A stretch of DNA of 64,000 nt, taken from Musa acuminata AAA Group (lineage: Eukaryota; Streptophyta; Magnoliopsida; Zingiberales; Musaceae). Location: NCBI RefSeq assembly GCF_036884655.1, contig NC_088357.1, forward strand, positions 10,517,501 through 10,581,500. The letters run 5' to 3'. The notes beneath the pieces are model-generated. The model was not told the DNA's origin and ran no database searches. It saw only the letters and a list, made by a program, of their open reading frames with translations. Numbering within the stretch: position 1 is the stretch's first letter; the number at the start of each line of letters is the position of its first letter. The position numbers and the translations under genes are program-made. Shown in pieces: positions 60,201 to 64,000 of this stretch.

Positions 60201-60210
60201 AATTTATAGG
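60201..60210 (-). promoter_or_regulatory. TATA box of the K+ channel gene
   Basis: CCTATAAATT on the minus strand, about 135 bp upstream of ATG 60069. It predicts a start site near 60175 and a leader of about 105 bases. The in-frame upstream Met at 60306 lies before this box, which supports the start MAADTARV. Confidence 0.6.
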
Positions 60211-62547
60211 CGCGAGATCGCGAAAGGAGAGGAGGCTGTTCGACCAGCGGAGAAAGGTGTTCGTACGGCTGACGAGGATAAGATTTGTAATGTACCGGCG
60301 ACTCATCTGACTCGCCTGTAGGGATCCCTATTCATAGTTCTTAGTTGGTAGAGTCCAATTCACTGGTTAGTTGTGAGTATCTAATTATATTTCTTTAATT
60401 TTGTTGGATCATCTTAATCAAGTCCATCTAAAATAGATTACATGCATGCCACAAACTAATCTTATATTAAAATCGATCATATTAATCTCATTCTCTGATC
60501 TCTAATTTTTATTAGATTTTTTGAAAATGAAATATTTACATATAGTCTGATTCTTGAAATCTCGTGAGATATTTATTATACATCAATTATTGCATGTCGA
60601 TAAAACCTCTTTTGCTTTTTCTGTGAATCTAAAAACATCCTTTAAATTTTGTTTCACTGTGAGGAGCTCCTGTGGCCATGGTGGGGTTGAGAGCTCAACG
60701 TCGATTCGACTTTGGTGCAGGGAGGAATGAAGAAGAAGACGAAGAAGTATTGTTTCCACGTCAGGAATTGATGCCTCGTTCGATTCCCCAAGAATTTGTC
60801 CGTCTTTAGCTGCATGTGCATCAGTTCTTGGGAGGATTCCGCCGCTGTTTTCGTTGGGATGTGCATCGATTCTACGAGTCTATTCCATCATGGGCTGTCA
60901 ATTCGGTTTGTCTCCCCCCGATCATGCTTTACTTCTAATCAGAATTTAAATTAAATCATGTCAACGGTTTAAGGATTCCGAATTAAATAAAAAATGTCAT
61001 ATATTTTGATTTCGATTCTTAGAAATTGGAATCGAAACCGACGATTCCATACAGCTAAATAGAATAATAAAATAAATAGATTATATGATATAATTAATAA
61101 ATAATATTTTAGACTTAAAATTTAATGATCTGGGTTTGAATTGAGTACTCTAAATTTAATGATTATGGGTTTGAACTTATGGATCCAAATTTAGTAAAAC
61201 TAGAATCAATGATTTTGAAATTTTGATCATCTATTTATTCTAATGTCATCAGCTGTATTGACGAAAAACACAAACGTGACATTATGTGTTGGCTCGACGT
61301 AAAAATAATAAAAAATAATTTAATATATATTTTTTTTATTTTAAACATATGAAATATTAAAATTATCTTTTAGTTAATAAAATCGATATAAACTGAAGGA
61401 ATGTTGAAATTACTTTTCTACCTATCATTTTCTCGTGCAATCCAACACATGATGTTATTTTCTATAAGATTATTTATTTTATTTTTAAAATTATAGAGAT
61501 CTCAATATAAATTTTTTAAATATAAGGACCGTGATACTGATAAGATCAAAATAAAAGGGTAATATATAATTAGCCTCCTATCTTTCTCGCTTAGTAGGAA
61601 GTAGAAAATGAGAAATTATAAATTGGGTGATATTTTTAAAAAAATTATTTTTTTTCTTATGTCTCATCTCGATGGTACACGAGTCTCTGAACGTTTTCAT
61701 ATTAGAAAACATAATTGATTTTTTTATCAAAAACTAAATTAGATTATACCATTCTTTGTTGAAACATTTGGGCTCAACTAAATAATTCTTTTGAGTTGTC
61801 TTCTATTAGTGTTTGTGAATCCTTATATTAATATAAATGTTCTATATATCTTATGATTTTATGATATGAAAGGATAAAAAGAATCATATTAAGTGTTTCT
61901 AGAATATTCTTTGGTAGGTCTAAAAAGAATGAGTAAAATATTTAGAATGATTCATATTGAAACATAGTTACCCAGTTATAATCTAAATATTGTTCATAAT
62001 AGTGGATTTGAATTTGAATTTGAGTAAAATTAGTGGATACCTACTCATTTATCATCCATATTCAAACTACTAAAAACAACAAAAACAAATCTAGTGATAT
62101 ATTGGAGTAGTCAACCCAACCCAACCCGATTTGATATGATCCTTCAATTCGTACTAATATTCTTACATAATATAGGTTATGAATGTTGATGATCTGTATA
62201 TGAAGAAATTGAATTACTCATTCCTTGGCCTATCAGAAATCTATCTCGGGAGATTTGGAAACTTTGTATTCTTATTAGTATGTATTGATTTGTTTTCCTC
62301 AAAACACAGATCTCGTTCAAAAAAACTTTAAATAAATTAAATACATACATTAAAAGATACATATGATTATTATTCCACAATAATAAAATCACATTTTCAT
62401 TCATTCTTTCGTGTAGTATGAGATTTCACTTCAAACAGGGTTCTAATATCATAGTTGGGGCTAAAGGTATGGCATCATACAATAATGCATCTCATCTCAA
62501 ACTATCATTATTTTCCAAACATCTCATATTAATTTACTCGAGTAAAA

Positions 62548-62585
62548 GCGCGCGCGCGCGCGCACACACACACACTCTCTCTCTA
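62548..62585. repeat. (GC)n(AC)n(TC)n compound microsatellite
   Basis: Three adjacent dinucleotide runs. The alternating GC/AC part could adopt Z-DNA. Confidence 0.9.
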
Positions 62586-62944
62586 CAATAATCTAATAAT
62601 GCCACTTCACGCTGTCATCATCTCATGCATTCAAGAAACTATTTATCCTATGCCCCATATCAATTTCAATTTTGATGAGGTAAGCTGAAACTTACATTCA
62701 TATTAGTATATATTTGATAATGATATCTAGTTTCATATTAATTAAAAAAAACTCATAAGTTTGTGGATCACATTTACTCTTACATGTGTCTTTTGAAGTA
62801 AATAAACTTTGAAGGATAAAATTATATGGATACATTTATTGTTCAAAATGAATTATATTGACTTATCAATATTCATTACTAATATTATTAGTAATATCAT
62901 CATATTACTAATATTCATTACTAATATGATCCTAATTGAGACGT

Positions 62945-62947
<3 letters not shown>

Positions 62948-62992
<45 letters not shown>
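62948..62992. repeat. (TA)n microsatellite
   Basis: Long TA run in the right-hand AT-rich region. Confidence 0.9.
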
Positions 62993-62999
<7 letters not shown>

Positions 63000-64000
63000 A
63001 TTATAATTATATTTATATATTTATATTTAGAAGCCCTGTTGAGCCATGAACGTAACTTTGAGCCATGAACTGTTGAATTTTAACTCGAAGAAAATAAAAA
63101 TGAAATGCATTATCATTTTATGGAAGATCATCTAAATTTGCAAGATTTGGGATGATAATTGCAATTTTAATTTTGCATTCAAGATTATCTTATGATAATG
63201 AGGATAATTTTGATTGAGTATCAATATTTGATTTAAGGATTGATCCTATGAGATTCGGATTTGACAATCCGTAGATCCAATACCACATCTCAAATGAAAA
63301 TTTTGATAAAAGGATAATCATCGTTAAAAGATCAAGTGTAAAAATTGAATTGCTTGTGTGCCAACCATATAGCATATGAAAATGAAATTTAAAAGGTGTA
63401 AAAAGACTAATAAATACGTAAAGCATAGAGTATCTTTAAATAATATACGGGTACTCTCGACAAATTATATATCGATGTCAATTGCGATCTTCTCATTCTC
63501 TCTCGTTATTGAAATCTTCTTTTAAAGTTTGGATAATATACAATATACGTTGAATGGAGCTTGACGTGGAGTTTTGACTATTGAAACTTAAGAAAGAAGG
63601 TTACAGTTGAAAGGGCTTATTATACCTCATAGAGCTCATTTTCTCTCTTTCTCTCTCTTTCTTATTATTTGAATAGTCTGGGTCGACTAAGCTCTTTGTT
63701 ATTGGTAGTGAAATTATAGATATCTTCATATGAGGGTACACCCCTTATTTTACAGGTGTGAGGTTTCTCAAGTTTCAATCTTACTCAAGACTATTGTATA
63801 GAAACTCTTATCATTATTAAGAATTGGCGTCATCCATAATTTTTATGAATACCCTTATTGAGTAAAGTTATCCTATTCCTAATCTTATTAACACTAGAAT
63901 GGAATTATGTAAACTATTATAATATAAACTTTGTTTGATTTGATTAAATCGACCCTTATACCTTTGATAGATTGCCACTAAACTAATTGATTGGAATTGT

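Larger units (their letters stand above)
60310..64000. other. AT-rich region upstream of the K+ channel gene, no gene seen
   Basis: No gene was recognised. A short plus-strand frame (60678-60809, 43 codons with an acidic run) lies in a GC-richer patch without known relatives. Simple repeats are a (GC)n(AC)n(TC)n compound tract at about 62548-62585 and a (TA)n tract at about 62948-62992. The motif GAGCCATGAAC is repeated at 63041 and 63060. Confidence 0.5.

Noticed and set aside
60070..60306. Upstream extension of the K+ channel frame to Met at 60306
   Set aside because: A TATA box lies within it and the family starts near MAADTARV; the extension has no channel-like content.
60678..60809. 43-codon plus-strand frame starting MVGLRAQRRF
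   Set aside because: It is short and has no recognised relatives, and no promoter or splice context could be supported.

Overview
This is nuclear DNA of a flowering plant, most likely a monocot. It is AT-rich, has long introns with GT-AG borders, LTR retrotransposons and microsatellites, and shows no bacterial gene organisation. The LTR family, with its near-palindromic boxes of the GGCGGTGGCACCGCC type, and the protein flavour suggest a banana-like (Zingiberales) genome. That placement is an inference and was not tested by any search.

Layout. (1) 1-10280, minus: an aldo-keto reductase gene of the codeinone reductase / deoxymugineic acid synthase type, cut off at the left edge. Its 9.27-kb first intron holds a complete LTR element (1510-8840, TSD ATTTT) with a broken gag and no pol. 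(2) 13013-13864, minus: a BBR/BPC (BASIC PENTACYSTEINE) GAGA-binding transcription factor. (3) 17880-20106, plus: a three-exon gene for a small acidic plant protein beginning MVGIFSRFS; its exons are too short to stand out as open frames. (4) 21645-25725, minus: an eight-exon N-alpha-acetyltransferase 40 (NatD) gene. (5) 27256-27585, minus: a DUF1677 gene. (6) 29.0-42.7 kb: a tandem segmental duplication carrying two RCD1/SRO-type genes (WWE-like, PARP-like and RST domains). The left copy is broken inside the PARP-like domain by a 604-bp solo LTR; the right copy is open. Between them lies a diverged tandem array of about 120-131 bp period, itself split by a solo LTR of the same family as the element in region 1. 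(7) 43512-45785, minus: a group III xyloglucan endotransglucosylase/hydrolase. (8) 49017-60069, minus: a 13-exon outward-rectifying Shaker K+ channel of the SKOR/GORK type. (9) 60.3-64.0 kb: AT-rich DNA without a recognised gene.

The genes are ordinary unlinked plant genes and do not form a pathway or operon. I did not find a convincing new molecular system. The most unusual content is the SRO pair and its mobile-element history: a sense-oriented solo LTR splits one copy, and its terminal base rebuilds an in-frame ATG for the remaining C-terminal part. Also unusual are the solo LTR nested in a tandem array, the repeated box arrays of the LTR family, and four polypurine-tract-like modules in the gag-only element.

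Exon borders were read by eye from splice sites, reading phase and family knowledge. No alignment or transcript evidence was available.
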